Positions 6,056 to 6,327 of a stretch of 6,327 bases of DNA are shown piece by piece. The stretch comes from Alphaproteobacteria bacterium (GTDB lineage Bacteria > Pseudomonadota > Alphaproteobacteria > Puniceispirillales > Puniceispirillaceae). The notes beneath the pieces are model-generated. The model did no database searches. It was not told the DNA's origin and was given only the letters and a program-made list of their open reading frames with translations. How positions within the stretch are numbered: position 1 is the stretch's first letter; each line of letters starts with the position of its first letter. Where the stretch lies: NCBI GenBank assembly GCA_011525265.1, contig WTHV01000015.1, positions 1 through 6,327 on the forward strand, read 5' to 3'. A program made the position numbers and the translations under genes.

Positions 6056-6327
6056 GGCAATAGGTGAAATGTAGTTAACTTATTGTAAATTATTAGAATT
6101 ATCCATATTTATATATCTATTATCATAGATGAAATACTGTTTTTCTAAAGTCGAATATGATATTTATATGCCATTTAATGATATATATTTTCAATGTGGT
6201 CTTATTGTTTCGATACATATTTTTGTGACTATTTTTCCAAAAAGTAAAAATTGATACATAAAACCATCGTCCACCCCAGATAGATGAATTGATAGACCTG
6301 CAGTTTGGTGATGTGCCATTGCGAATC

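Larger units (their letters stand above)
5908..6327. other. A/T-rich intergenic region upstream of the operon, no gene called
   Basis: About 420 bases contain no convincing gene on either strand. The part nearest smoE holds the leader, the candidate promoter and the inverted repeat. In the leader there is a 12-bp near-palindrome (CACTTTGAAGTG, 5915-5926) close to the ribosome site. From about 6060 to 6250 the DNA is very A/T-rich with many stops and only weak A/T inverted repeats (for example ATCTAT/ATAGAT at 6115-6130). After about 6262 the composition rises and one plus-strand frame stays open to the window end, reading QIDELIDLQFGDVPLRI from 6277. It lacks an ATG or clear ribosome site, so it is not called as a gene. 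Confidence 0.6.

Noticed and set aside
6101..6190. A/T-rich inverted repeats as origin, attachment site or insertion-sequence end
   Set aside because: Short arms of A and T only, no transposase or integrase gene, no repeated units; expected by chance in such DNA.
1..6327. Search for tRNA genes, CRISPR arrays, riboswitches or mobile elements
   Set aside because: No cloverleaf, regularly spaced repeat or known aptamer pattern was seen by eye, and the window is nearly filled by one coherent operon.

Overview
The window holds most of one minus-strand operon for uptake and first oxidation of a sugar alcohol (mannitol, sorbitol or arabitol class). It resembles the smo/mtl polyol loci of Alphaproteobacteria such as Rhodobacter sphaeroides. 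The protein families point to an alphaproteobacterium, and the moderate base composition with A/T-rich intergenic DNA suggests a lower-GC, perhaps marine, lineage. The lineage is inferred from family resemblance only.

Layout in the direction of transcription (high to low coordinates): an A/T-rich upstream region with a candidate promoter and a perfect 9-bp inverted repeat (about 5978-6055); a periplasmic binding protein (5895-4612); a strong hairpin just after its stop (4594-4567); two inner-membrane permeases (4434-3493 and 3480-2644); an AraC-family regulator (2641-1757); a long-chain mannitol-type dehydrogenase (1753-332); and the N-terminal 114 codons of a MalK/SmoK-type ABC ATPase (344-1), which runs off the window. 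From the first permease onward, gaps are 12, 2 and 3 bases and the last junction is a 13-base overlap, so these five genes almost certainly share one transcript. The binding protein is set apart by 177 bases containing the hairpin, the usual arrangement for making more binding protein than permease.

How the genes fit together: the binding protein captures the polyol in the periplasm, the two permeases with the ATPase import it, the dehydrogenase oxidises it to a ketose with NAD(H), and the regulator probably senses the polyol or its product and controls the operon, including its own gene. No ketose kinase or second polyol dehydrogenase is in view; either could lie beyond position 1.

This is a recognisable catabolic locus, not a new system. 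The points most worth a second look are the inverted repeat upstream of the promoter, the intra-operon hairpin, the regulator gene placed inside the operon, and the very different codon choice of the binding-protein gene. The last 60-70 bases of the window are less A/T-rich than the DNA before them and may be the edge of a neighbouring gene, but no gene can be called there.
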